Below, in pieces: positions 53,101 to 63,880 of a DNA stretch of 64,000 nucleotides. The stretch covers positions 113,177-177,176 of the forward strand of contig NOWV01000165.1 in NCBI GenBank assembly GCA_003344405.1. Reading direction: 5' to 3'. This DNA is from Trichoplax sp. H2 (lineage: Eukaryota; Placozoa; Uniplacotomia; Trichoplacea). Each line of letters opens with the position of its first letter. Position 1 is the stretch's first letter. A program made the translations under genes and the position numbers. The notes beneath the pieces were generated by a model that had not been told where the DNA came from, made no database searches, and worked only from the letters and a program-made list of their open reading frames with translations.

Positions 53101-54866
53101 TTAATGGACTTCTATCGTAGCTAGTACCCGTTATCATAATCTTTATTATTGCGTTTGGATTTGTATTTTATATTGCAGCAGGCACTGAGGTAAGATATAA
53201 AACATAACAGATTAGCATTCATATGTACATAAAGATTGTGCTGATCCTTTTTGAAAACATTTCTCAACAATTACCTCCTATAAATATTATTATTTAAATA
53301 GGCCGCATTTAGTACAATCGGACTGTCATTTATAAAAGTTATCGATATGATGGTTGGAGAAATTGATTATATGGACGTATTTGTTACTCCAATCTCCAAT
53401 CAGACGATTGCTTATCCCCATAATATACTAGTCCTGTCATTTACTATCTTATTCATATTCCTAATGCCAATCCTGCTAACAAATCTTATGGTAGGTTAAC
53501 GCATCCATAGTCTGTTTTCTATATAAATATAAATGATTAAACTTTTAATTATAGAGTTAAGTGCACAACTTAATTTAGTGATGAACGCAGCCATAGTCTG
53601 CCTTGAAGACAAATTTAGATTTAAAGCATCAAAGTAATTTATAACGTCGAATTATGTTAATTTAAGCATAAAGAGTTGTCGCTTACTCTATGGATAAATA
53701 TTAAATTGAGGGTTCAGCCGCTTACCTTATGTTAACTGAAGCGTTATCAGTCATAGTCGGAGTTACTAATAACTCTAATATTGGAAATTAAGTTATATAC
53801 AGAGTTAAAATATTACTTTAGCCATCAAAATAGGCGTAAAAAGTCCTATCAATCTATTTAGAAATTAAAAATAAAGCTGCTCAGATCATGGTTTCATTTG
53901 ATAATTATTAAGACTAGCTCAGCTTCATTGCTTAAAGTTCGGTTATGATATAAATTTAAGCATGAACGTAATTGCAACTTATTTCGTAGGTAAATTTTAA
54001 ATTAGTCAAAAAATCGAGTTGCATACGTCAACTTCAAGTATATTGCTGTTATAATTATGACACATCTGTTACCACTAAACAGTAAATTAGGCCAGGATCG
54101 GCGTTACATTTATAAAATTTCAAGAGTTTTTGTTATAATGTAATAATGCATTGGAGTCTACTTAACTAGTTTTATCACATTTTAAATTAGACTGGTTTAG
54201 CGATAGGAGATATCGAAGAAATAAAACAGAATGCAAGCTTACGAAGACTGCAAAATCAAGTTGAGTTTCTGGATGATTTAGAAAGATCCATGCCATTATA
54301 CTTCAGGAGAAGACTGTACTCCTCCAATACTGTAATTTATCCAAATACAACTGCATATAAGGTAAAAAAACTTCCTTTAGTTTTTGCCTAAGTTGTTAAT
54401 TAAGGTATTTCTATTAACATGGGTAAAAGTGGACTTAATATCTGACCCTAAAGATGATAATTTATACCTATACAGGTTCATTCATTTATAAATGGGCGCA
54501 TAATAAAAGTTCGAACTAATGATAATAGCCAAGACCATGAAAAATTTAAAAAGATTCATCATAAGTTAGAAGCCCAAAAGCAGCAGTAAGTTAATATTTA
54601 TACTAATAATGTACTTATTGATGTAAATCTATTGCCCATATCTGGATTACTTGGACCACAGGTTAATGATAGATAAGTCCTTACTTAATACTGTTGTATC
54701 GGAACATATTGTTCGTTGTAGAATAAGACATTTAAACTTTCAGCTGGAGGATATACTTAAACGCGTATCCGGTAATCAAATACCCCAGCAACGCCGAGAA
54801 TCATTCGGTGATATTTATAGCACTATCCTCCCTAACTATTCTAGTGGTGTTGCTGGTGAGGCATAA
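44169..54866 (+). CDS. TRPA-5: TRPA-like ankyrin-repeat cation channel, 26 exons
   Basis: Complete TRPA-type channel of 1134 aa. Exons: 44169-44252, 44355-44517, 44711-44886, 45191-45298, 46255-46461, 46543-46590, 46753-46926, 47073-47267, 47415-47498, 48446-48528, 48659-48820, 49036-49147, 49762-49931, 50050-50134, 50250-50309, 50421-50519, 50999-51069, 51447-51693, 52281-52385, 52524-52690, 52866-52926, 53121-53189, 53302-53490, 54191-54361, 54476-54585, 54662-54866. Sixteen ankyrin repeats are countable (TPLHVAAKYNS through SCLDIAIERNH). Then come pre-S1 motif YDFTLLDPGPQFE, S1 and a Ser/Thr-rich loop, S4 ending LLLFSER, S5 (IIIFIIAFGFVFYIAA), filter MMVGEIDY (Gly near residue 929), S6 (FIFLMPILLTNLM), and TGLAIGDIEEIKQNASLRR, where Thr replaces the usual Ile. 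The C terminus is the longest of the five (exon 26 is 205 bp versus 82-109). Intron 10 has a GC donor (TAG/GCAAGT). It is converging with the CEP95-like gene, stop to stop about 1.06 kb. Confidence 0.93.
45605..45880. repeat. About 119-bp tandem repeat in TRPA-5 intron 4
   Basis: ATTGATTAATT recurs at about 45624, 45742 and 45862 (spacings 118 and 120). Between them GTAGCTAT, AGTAGTTTACT and CAGCTAGTGAGTTTT recur in the same order. Two full copies plus a partial third, diverged. Confidence 0.8.
47695..48185. repeat. 267-bp tandem duplication in TRPA-5 intron 9
   Basis: CACAGTGKACATCCAAATCT occurs at about 47698 and 47965. In each copy it is followed by ATATGACAAA, GGATAAATTCT, GCTATTAAAGAA and AGCAAGCTTTAAACATTGTT in the same order. 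Copies differ by substitutions and small indels. This explains the unusually long intron (47499-48445). Confidence 0.85.
49446..49463. repeat. (AT)n microsatellite in TRPA-5 intron 12
   Basis: Short perfect AT dinucleotide run within the intron between exons 12 and 13. Confidence 0.8.
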
Positions 54867-55923
54867 CTAAATCACAAGTTAACGTAAGTTTGGCAAACGA
54901 ATTTATATTATTGATTATTACAATATAGGTGACTAAGTTGAATAATTTTAATATGAAATTCAGTCTTATGTTTGAATTAAACGACGAAAACATAGATTAT
55001 AGCCGGATATAACTTAATATAGAATGAGATTCAACGTACAGTACAATAATTGTAGCCGGAGAGTAAAATGCACTTAAATTTATTAAATGCAATATTTATT
55101 TTTTACGTAGATTGGCAAAGGCCTCCTGGAAATCAATATACAAAACATTACATATTTAATGATACTCGTTTGCTTCGTTATTGCATCATACCTGCAAGTA
55201 TTTATAAATTAAGATCAATATCAATAAAATAACTATACGACCACGTATTATTATTGAGATGAAAAGTACAGGTATAGTAATAACAATACTTAATGTGCCT
55301 TGAACACGTATACAACTATGTTGTGTGAGTGAGTCATATATAAAGTACCGATTTAAAATTTCAATTAGCGCATAACAATTTGAACTAGAAAAATGTTCGT
55401 TTTGATACTCGTATTTATAAAAATTATAATACAATTTTATATCCAGCCACATATAAATGGCTGTTTAAAAATTTTCAATATAGTTGTACGGATATTTCAT
55501 ATATGATTTTACAGAGTACGGTGGTATATCGAGATAATAAAATTTGTTGAGCATTGATATAGGTATTAGTCCAAGTAGTAACTTCGATAGTCTTTCAATA
55601 CTGTAACAAGTGCCCCAGATATTTAAACGTTAATTACCATTGTACCATTGTAATTTGCAAGTACTGTAGTCAAAATAGCTTTAAATAACTTGAATATTTA
55701 TAGTATAACAGTAATGTCCTTACGGCAATCATCTCTAATGCGACTACATGAACTAAGATTGACTAAAATGCAAATATAGAAATAAATATTTTACAATTAA
55801 TACTATAGCAGAAATAGTAGCTCATACCCAGTACTTATATTAGAAAGAGAAATTAAGCTATTTCCCTTGAAAGCCTCGTACAAGCAGAGTAAATAGCATC
55901 TCATTTCGCATGAATCGGTAGAT
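54867..55923. other. Gene-free space between the converging TRPA-5 and CEP95-like genes
   Basis: About 1.06 kb between the two stop codons. It must hold both 3' UTRs and ends. No canonical AATAAA stands out close to either stop, and no other feature is seen. Confidence 0.5.
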
Positions 55924-58900
55924 TTAATAATATTGCGCATGGTGTAACAGCTGCAATAATCTCTCTCCGTCAAGTTGTCTATAATGTGTACTCTCAGAGT
56001 CTCTGGTTATAACATCTTGAAGTTCTTCAATTTCACTTTTTAATTTACTTTTCAACTTTCTACGCATGTCATCTACAAGCTAAAGCAACACATGGCAAAG
56101 TTTCAATCATTAAATATCAAAGTAATGATAATATCGTATTTTAAAAATAACCGATTCAATACTGAATATTTAAACTAAGACTTACTCTATTGTGCTCCTT
56201 CTCTTTGATTTTTAATTCATCCTTTTGGCGAGAAACTTTCTCTGATAGCATAGCAAATTGATCACGATAACTACGTAACATTAGAACAGAGGCATAATTT
56301 AATAATTACAGCAATGAAATGAATACTATCATGTAATCACAAGTATTACTAATTTTCGAGAGATTCCAATTCATTCCTTCGTTGCTTCGCATGAATTTCC
56401 CTTTGCTCTTTCGTATACTTTGTCATATATTGAAGATATTCTTTCTGTATCTTCAAAGCTTCTTCAAATGTATCTTTAAATATCTGTGTGAAGCGAAAGT
56501 AATGTAGTAAAATATCCAATTTTTCAGTTAGTTCATAAGAGCTAGGATAATCATTTGAAAAGAGAATGACATTACAGGAACGCGAATTAGCATTGGCTAC
56601 AGTAATGCATAGAATAATACCTTTTCTTCTTTTGTTCTTCTTTTTTGCATTTTTGCTCTATGATTTACAACATAGTCCTGGTAGTAACGACGAGCAAGAG
56701 CTGATGATATCCGATTGTTATGAATTTGTGATTTCATTGCTTGTTCACTACGACACCTTTCCTTATAATCGCGCTAATTTTTAATCATAATTTCTAGATT
56801 AGATTTGCACAACCTATAGATATTTATTCAAAAGAAAAGATTACTTATGAACTATTTACCAGTCTACGATTAAGGCGGATGTCTTTCTTCATAATATTAA
56901 CCATCGCTTGCTGTTTCTTCTGCGCTTCTATTATCTGAGCCTATGAATCACATGAGTGATAAATTATCATAAGTGTCGATTCGAGTGCACTCATCACAGA
57001 AACAAATAACTTAACATTTATTAAATCACTAGCTTTGATATATCTCTCTTACTCTAGTTTCCGGATGCATATAGCCCCCTTTTAATTCACGCTCACTCTC
57101 TAATTGAAAGTTGTAATGGTGAAGTTGCTTCTCCCTCAATACCTTCTTAGTGTTCGAGGATACTGATGAATGAGGGAGTTCGCTTTCGACTCTTGACATT
57201 ACTTTTTTATCAGGCAACGATACTAATCCCATACAGTCAAAGCAATTAAGAGATAAGAAAGCATAGCAGAGATCAGATACCAAGTTAAATAATTCATCCG
57301 TCATTATGGCTACAATATTAATCTACTATAAATACCGTTTAATTTCTCCTTCCGGAATTTCCCTTGACGGCCGCCGAGTGAGCTTGGATAGACAGAAGCT
57401 TTGCTTGTATAAATAGTTTCAGTACTTGGTGTCAGATTTTGACGAGAGACTAGAGTCCCTTTGCCTTAAGTAAAGATACAGAATATAGACATCAAATACA
57501 TACAATTTGTATCCTCGTTAAATTTACTATCCTGTCCATGTTTCATTAAAAATCTGATTTATTAATGTCAAGTAAAATATTAATAATTATAACAGAAAGT
57601 TTTTAATGTTGCATTGTAATGATGTACTTTTTGGGTGATGTTTCTGCTTCTTCTTGTTCTTATCGTTTTTATTTTTAAATGCTACCTACAATTCATGATA
57701 CAGAATAAAAATTTAAGAGAATTAACAAGCAATTAAGTAACTCTTCAAAAAATATTGTAGTAATATACCTTCTTCGTTGCAGTAATTTCTTCTTTTCTTT
57801 CTAATGATAAATCTTCCAGCTCATGCTGATAAGAAGACTTTAGCAGTTCAAGACATAATCTTTCTATCTGCTTTTCTCTCTCTAACTGCCGCTGGACTTC
57901 CTTAGTTTGTAACACATTCCTATTCCTTATTTTCTGTATCAAATCTTTTGCGGTCTCATCATTAATATCCCTTCTTTTACTTTGCTTACGAGTAGGACCA
58001 CTCTTTACCTCATCATAACGATAGTTTCGATCAACAATTTTAGTGTTATTAGTGTTGGAGAAATATTTCTCTTCATTACTCAAGCTTCCATCGAATTCTT
58101 CCAAACTACGATCTCTTACGTAGTCAGCAAATCTTACAGATGGGTTTCTACTATAGGAATCTACTAAAGGCTCCTCTGTAGAAATAGGTTGACTAGGAAA
58201 TGTAGATCTTTGCTCTCGTAAGTTTCTAAAACAAATAAAGCACATTAACGTCAATCTATATTTGGAAACCTAAATAGAGTACTAAAAGTACATTAAGAAT
58301 AGCCGATACCTTAAAGTTTCCTTTAATTGAGCATATTTGTCTTGATTCAATTCTGCATTGTTGCCAACTTCATTTGGATTTGTCTAAAGAAATATAAAAA
58401 GGATAGAATGACTTAGCAATTAAGATTGATTTGCTGAATTGATACTTTCAGCCTTGATATACCACATATCTAGAAAATAACACATTTTAGTAAATAACCT
58501 CTGAATAATCGTCACTACATGATGCTTTTTCAGAAATATTCGTTATATTATTCTTAAGATCTTTAATGTCGATTTCTAAATTTTGATATCTTTTCTTCGA
58601 GTCATTCTTTTCAATTAATGCATTACGATAGTTTTCAGTTTTATAAAGCTTAGTGTCCGCTGTTGCCAATTTCTTATATCGATTGTTGTCAGTCGTATTT
58701 AAATGCGACGAGTCATGATTCTTAGAGCTTAATTCACTACTCGATTCGAAGATACTGTTACGTTGAACTTCGTCACCAGAATTAGCATTTTTGGACTGAT
58801 AATCTTTTAACTCTTTCGTTTCTGGTGGCGGCTTAGTTTCTGTTAGTAGCATGTCGCTGTAGTCGTTCTTATTCTTGGCTAACTGGCTGTCAATCACAGT

Positions 58901-61040
58901 TTGCCGATACTCATGCTGCCTATCAGTTTTATCTCCAGTATGATGAGAAATCACTGAGGTATATGACGCTTTTTCTACTTTATTCCCGTCTGTATTGTCC
59001 AATCGTGTCAATCTTTCATCATCTCCAAAGGACTTATTATTACTTATACGATTACTGATAGAGCCCTTTTCACAAGATTTGTCACCATCCATTAACCCTC
59101 CTAATTTAGCACCCACTGGATTGGCATTGTCGTATTTATTTTCAATAGATTTACTCCAGTTTTCCCTTATAAAGAATATTATTAAGTAATAATTAAGGAT
59201 TCAGAATAAATAAATAGGTAAATAAATTAAAAAGTGCTTTTAAGTAGATAAAATTAGTTACCCTACCTTTGAATATTTATAGCTGTTTCGATTTTTTCAT
59301 CAAGAGAATTACTTTCAGAGCTTTCTGGAGTTAATGAATGACTGGATAAGCTTGATTGTAAAATTAAATCTGAATCATTCTGCGATGATAACAAGCTATA
59401 ATATTCGTCAAGGACCTGAAAATCATCCAATTTTCTGGCTTTATCATCGTAATCTCCTGATATTTTATTAATTTTCTTCCTATTTACTTTGTGATGTGCT
59501 ATGTCTAGCTTAGGAGTTGTCACATTATCAACCTCCTGTCTTAAATCATCATCATTTAAACTATCTGTAGATGAAATGGCATCGTTGGCTACAGCCACCT
59601 GGGTAATTAAATCGTATGTTGAGTCAGAATCGCTGGAGTCTTGATCGGATGTCACACTTTCGTGGAGATAATGTTTACGAAAGATTTTTGTGTGAAACTT
59701 ACTGCTTGCTGCCTTTGATGTATCCAAACTATTAGACCGGACATTATCATTCATAAAATCTCTTGAAATAAGCTTCTGATTGATATTTTCTTTTTCAAAG
59801 TCACTACTGTCGTTTTCTAATTCCTGTTCTATAACGGTCTTAATGATCGATTTTCCAATATCATCCAAGCCATTAGAGTCTACACTTTCGGTATCACTAT
59901 CAAAATCTATACCTATAAATTATCATTTATTGATAACGGATTGTTATAATGTAGTAATAGGTTAAGGGTATAGATATTTTTATGTCTACAAGTACAAAAT
60001 CTTAGCTTTACTCACTAATCAATTATACAAGAGAAGAAATTTATTGATAGTATGGTATCTTTATAGTAATAACAGTGAAAAAATAGTTTCAACTTGCGCT
60101 AACCTTCGATATTGTGAGGTTTTTTCCAATCTAAGTAACATTCTTTAAGTCCAAAATATATTTCGAGAAGAAACTGTACGCGAGTTAGGCTACCTCTAGC
60201 GATTTCTTCACCGGAAATATGTGATAAATCAGTTTTTAAGATATCTTTCGCCAATGAATCGATAAGCAATTGGCAGTTATGAATGCGATCCTGTAATCCT
60301 GAAGGGTACTGAATATAATCTATTGCAGAGATTATGAAGTGACGTTTAGATGTATTGAATGACACTACGTAATCTTATCCGCTGAATTCATATAGTTTAA
60401 TAGGTTGTATTACACGTTAGTAATATTTTTCTCACATCTAATTTGTACTATCATGTATCACTGAGTATAAAGTGCTACAAGCATAGTAAAAATTAGTGTA
60501 AAATATCACGTGTAGTTCTATAGTTTATTTTAATACTCTGACTATATTGCATATGATATCCTTTTAACATATTGTCGTGTATGTATATTGGTTTTCCTAA
60601 TAACTCAGGGCTAACCTGGCGGTAATCTATGAAAAAGGCCACGATATATATCCGCAAAGACTTCCACTGTGCATTCAGCTAAATGTTGAATTCTTATTTT
60701 GGATCCACAACGTTTCAACAGTTGATTAGTCACATCGATGTAATCTAAAATAGTTTATCATAATATGGCTAAGTTATGTGCATGCTATCGAATTATTTTA
60801 GGAATTATCTGAATTGCGACAATCCGTATCAACAGTTGTAAAATATTGAAATTAATTTCATTTTAAATAATATCATATTTTTTCCTTTTATCCTATTCAA
60901 GCAATATCAGTCGAGGATATCATAATACCAACTGTATAATTACTGTGCAATTCATGTTGCTATTGTAATGCCCTTAAGTTTATCTATCTTATGAAGATTG
61001 AAATTGTTAGACACCTACCAAGATTTGGTATGAGATCCAT
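55924..61040 (-). CDS. CEP95: CEP95 (CCDC45)-like centrosomal protein, 15 exons
   Basis: Reconstructed on the - strand, 1102 aa. Exons: 61040-61019, 60744-60616, 60364-60104, 59912-59267, 59165-58499, 58383-58310, 58225-57769, 57685-57628, 57464-57336, 57309-57053, 56940-56860, 56773-56621, 56483-56350, 56270-56186, 56079-55924. All introns are GT-AG and the frame closes throughout. The N-terminal domain (about residues 1-137) carries LLIDSLAKDILKTDLSHISG and the upstream IRIQHLAECTVEVFADIY, which resemble the CEP95 N-terminal region. Residues about 140-660 are Ser/Asp/Asn/Lys-rich and look disordered. Residues about 690-1090 are charged coiled coil and include ARRYYQDYVVNHRAKMQKRR and LENYYRDQFAMLSEK, which resemble the conserved CEP95 C-terminal part. 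Known CEP95 localises to centrosomes and spindle poles; the same is inferred here. Human CEP95 is shorter, about 820 aa as I recall, the difference lying in the middle. The tiny first exon (MDLIPNL) is chosen for ATG, phase and GTAGGT donor and is the least certain part. Confidence 0.82.
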
Positions 61041-61360
61041 AAATTCTTATTACTACTGCAACCCTTCTTGTTTTAACCAATACACTTGTAGACCAACTTT
61101 TTATACAAATATCTATATTATAGCTGAGAAAATACAACCATTTACGTTTATTGCAAAGTAAATATGATCACGCGAGTGTATGACATCATTTAGAGTGTCA
61201 ATAATTTTGAGAAGACATCGAAATTTTGATCATTTGATAGAAATTGTATGACACTATTTACATATTAGTCTAAATGGTCAATTTTAAACCTTGAATTTTT
61301 AGCTCAAGTCTACCTTACGAACTAGATAGGTAACTCGTATAGATGGTGCAAAGGTATTCT
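61041..61360. other. Upstream region of the CEP95-like gene
   Basis: About 320 bp of AT-rich sequence between the proposed CEP95 start and the satellite. It probably includes the promoter. No core element is recognised. Confidence 0.4.
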
Positions 61361-62015
61361 ATCTTATAGCCTGTGTCAACTTTACTTTTTTAATTTGATT
61401 TAGGCATTGCAGTCTGCAAATGAAAACAAAATACAAGTACAGTATAAACGCGTCTAAATTGTGCCAACTTTATAGTTTTAATTTGATTTAGGTACTGTAG
61501 TCAAGTCGTGCAAATGAAAAGAAAATACAAGTGTATATGCGTATCTATTGTATCTTATAGCCTGTGCCAACTTTATTTTGAAATTGATTTAGGTACTGCA
61601 GTCTGCAAATGAAAACAAAATACAAGTACAGTATAAACGCGTCTAAATTGTGCCAACTTTATAGTTTTAATTAGATTTAAGTACTGTAGTCAAGTCGTGC
61701 AAATGAAAAGAAAATACAAGTGTATATGCGTATCTATAGTATCTTAAAGCCTGTGTCAACTTTATTTTGAAATTGATTTAGGTACTGCAGTCTGCAAATG
61801 AAAACAAAATACAAGTACAGTATAAACGCGTCTAAATTGTGCCAACTTGATATTTTTAATTAGATTTAGGTACTGTAGTCAAGTCGTGCAAATGAAAAGA
61901 AAATACAAGTGTATATGCGTGTCTATTCTATCTTACAGCCTGTGCCAACTTTATTTTGAAATTGATTTAGCTACTGCAGTCCAATCCTGCAAACGAAAAC
62001 AAAATACAAGTATAC
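61361..62015. repeat. 189-bp dimeric satellite (about 3.5 copies)
   Basis: AGCCTGTG recurs at 61378, 61559, 61748 and 61937 (spacings 181, 189, 189). Each period holds two related half-units of about 90-100 bp. One has GCAAATGAAAACAAAATACA then CAGTATAAACGCGTC; the other has GCAAATGAAAAGAAAATACA then TGTATATGCGTATCTA. Both contain TGCCAACTT or TGTCAACTT followed by GATTTAGGTACTG. The two half-units alternate strictly, so the dimer is the current unit of amplification. Confidence 0.93.
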
Positions 62016-62755
62016 GTCGTCCATGGTCATTAAATTATCTGATCAAGCTTGATGTAAATTGATAGTAATCCATTACTAATTTGCACCATAATCCAGTCGT
62101 ACAGCACTGCATATCAGTTAATAGAATATTGTATAAGTTACCGGTTCTTGAAAATGAAAGTGATTGATTAATTTAGTATAACTGGATTCAGGTTGATTAC
62201 TGTAAGGGTATACGTGTCAGGTACATAGCATAGGAACAGATTGGGCAGTTTATCTGTGAAAGGATGGATCTCAATCTACGTACAGTATAATGGAAAATGG
62301 AAAATGGAAATAGTATCATCATGACGGTTATTGCACTACAAGGATTGAAATGGATAGTTTTAGACATTTTGTCCATGTTTCTATTTTACGATCGTCAAGC
62401 TATTGACATCTTCAAATAATAATTGATGAATTAATAGTATTATCAGAGCACCGGTAGCTTTGCAAACAATGTTTGCCCTTTGCTTGCATTGGCATGACAC
62501 CGAATTGACTGAATAATACATCATTTTCACCTATCCATCCTATTGCCTATATCAAGTGCTTACCCCAATAATGGGAAATGACTGTTAATTTTCGACAGCA
62601 GTGTTGAAGGTTAAGGCTGACAAGGGATCCACATAACCAGAGAGGTCAGTAAAGGGAAATCAGATTGGATCCTACGGTTAGGCTAACTTGACTTGGCTGG
62701 CCTTGCAAAAATTCAAAAGCGAAAGGCAACGTTCGTTTGCAGTCCAATTTTGAGT
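62016..62755. other. Gene-free stretch between satellite and GTAC field
   Basis: About 740 bp without a supportable gene. It contains a short GGAAAATGGAAAATGGAAA triplication at about 62291-62310. Nothing else is recognised. Confidence 0.4.
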
Positions 62756-63880
62756 TGAGGTACAGTATACCGTACAGCACAACTTGAGTTCGGACTTGAG
62801 TATACTGAAGTCAGTACAGTACGCCGTAGCGTGACTACTGTACAGTGTACAGTACTGTAGTTTAAAAGTCCATTTTCTTCTTTACTGTACAGTACTTTAC
62901 TTACAGTATACTGTACTGTACACTGTACTGTACACTGTATTGCGCTAGAGCAGAAGTCACATGACTTTGTCCTGTCATACAGTACTGTACAGTACAGTGT
63001 ACAGTACAGAAGAGTGCTAACTTCCCAGTCCTGTACTGTACAGTACTGTAGATTTCTAGCAGTCCTGTCCTGGTCTTAAGTGTACATACAGTACAGTACT
63101 GTACTGTAATGTACTGTACATTGTGCTATCTTACCGTTGCATCTACTGTACAGTACAGTACAGTACAGTACCGTGACAGCTCCGTACTGTACTGTAATGT
63201 ACAGTACTGTAGATTTCTAGCTGTCCTGTCCTGGTCTTCTAAATAAGTGTACTGTACAGTACTGTAATACAAATTTGCTACAGTACGGAAGAGTGCTAAC
63301 TTCCAGGTACAGTACTGTACATTGTGGTATCTTACCGTTTCATCTACAGTACTGTAGCGATCTTCACCACCACGTCCGCCTTTGACTGTGATCTGATTTT
63401 TCATTTTTGGTGGGAAAGAAAGTAAAATGACAACGCTCTATTTCAGCGACTCCGTTCTGCTCAGTCCAAAACCTGGTGATTACTCATACCAGTCTTACTT
63501 ACTAGACACGCCATGGATAACAAGTTTGTGTCATTTCAAACAGCAACATCGTTCTAGTACTGTACTGTACAGTACATTACTACTACACAGAAGCAGAGTA
63601 ACGCTTGATTTGAGTCTCTTTTGACACTGTAAGTCTGTAGCCAATTTCTCAGTGCTGTTAACTCTACTGTCTACTGTATATAAATCAATCAATCAATAAA
63701 TGACTAACAAGACTGGATGGTCTGGTTCCGGTCTACTGTACTGTACAGTGTACAGTACAGTACTGTACAGTATTACAATTCACTGGAGACTGGAGTGGGC
63801 TGTCTACAGTAGTTTGTCTTAGCCTGTACAGTGTACAGTCTACAGTCTACAGTCTACAGTACACAGTGGACAGTACCCAC
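62756..63880. repeat. GTAC/TACAGTACTGTA palindrome-rich field
   Basis: Dense, irregular runs built from CAGTAC, CTGTAC and their joins (TACAGTACTGTACAGTAC and variants), interrupted by unique DNA. Each run is close to its own reverse complement, so strands could fold into hairpins. Inside the field a larger unit is duplicated: GATTTCTAGC.GTCCTGTCCTGG at about 63050 and 63212, GAAGAGTGCTAACTTCC at about 63010 and 63287, and TATCTTACCGTT.CATCTAC at about 63128 and 63330. Base composition is less AT-rich than elsewhere in the window. Confidence 0.85.

Noticed and set aside
56566-56784. + strand open frame encoding a hydrophobic small protein
   Set aside because: It is antisense to exon 12 of the CEP95-like gene (56773-56621), whose - strand reading has splice sites, correct phase and CEP95-like residues.
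58995-59189. + strand open frame
   Set aside because: Shadow of the large CEP95-like exon 59165-58499 on the opposite strand.
63126-63404. - strand open frame of 92 codons
   Set aside because: Most of its length is translated GTAC repeat (Tyr/Ser/Val/Leu/Gln runs), so it is not credible as a protein beyond the possible short exon noted.
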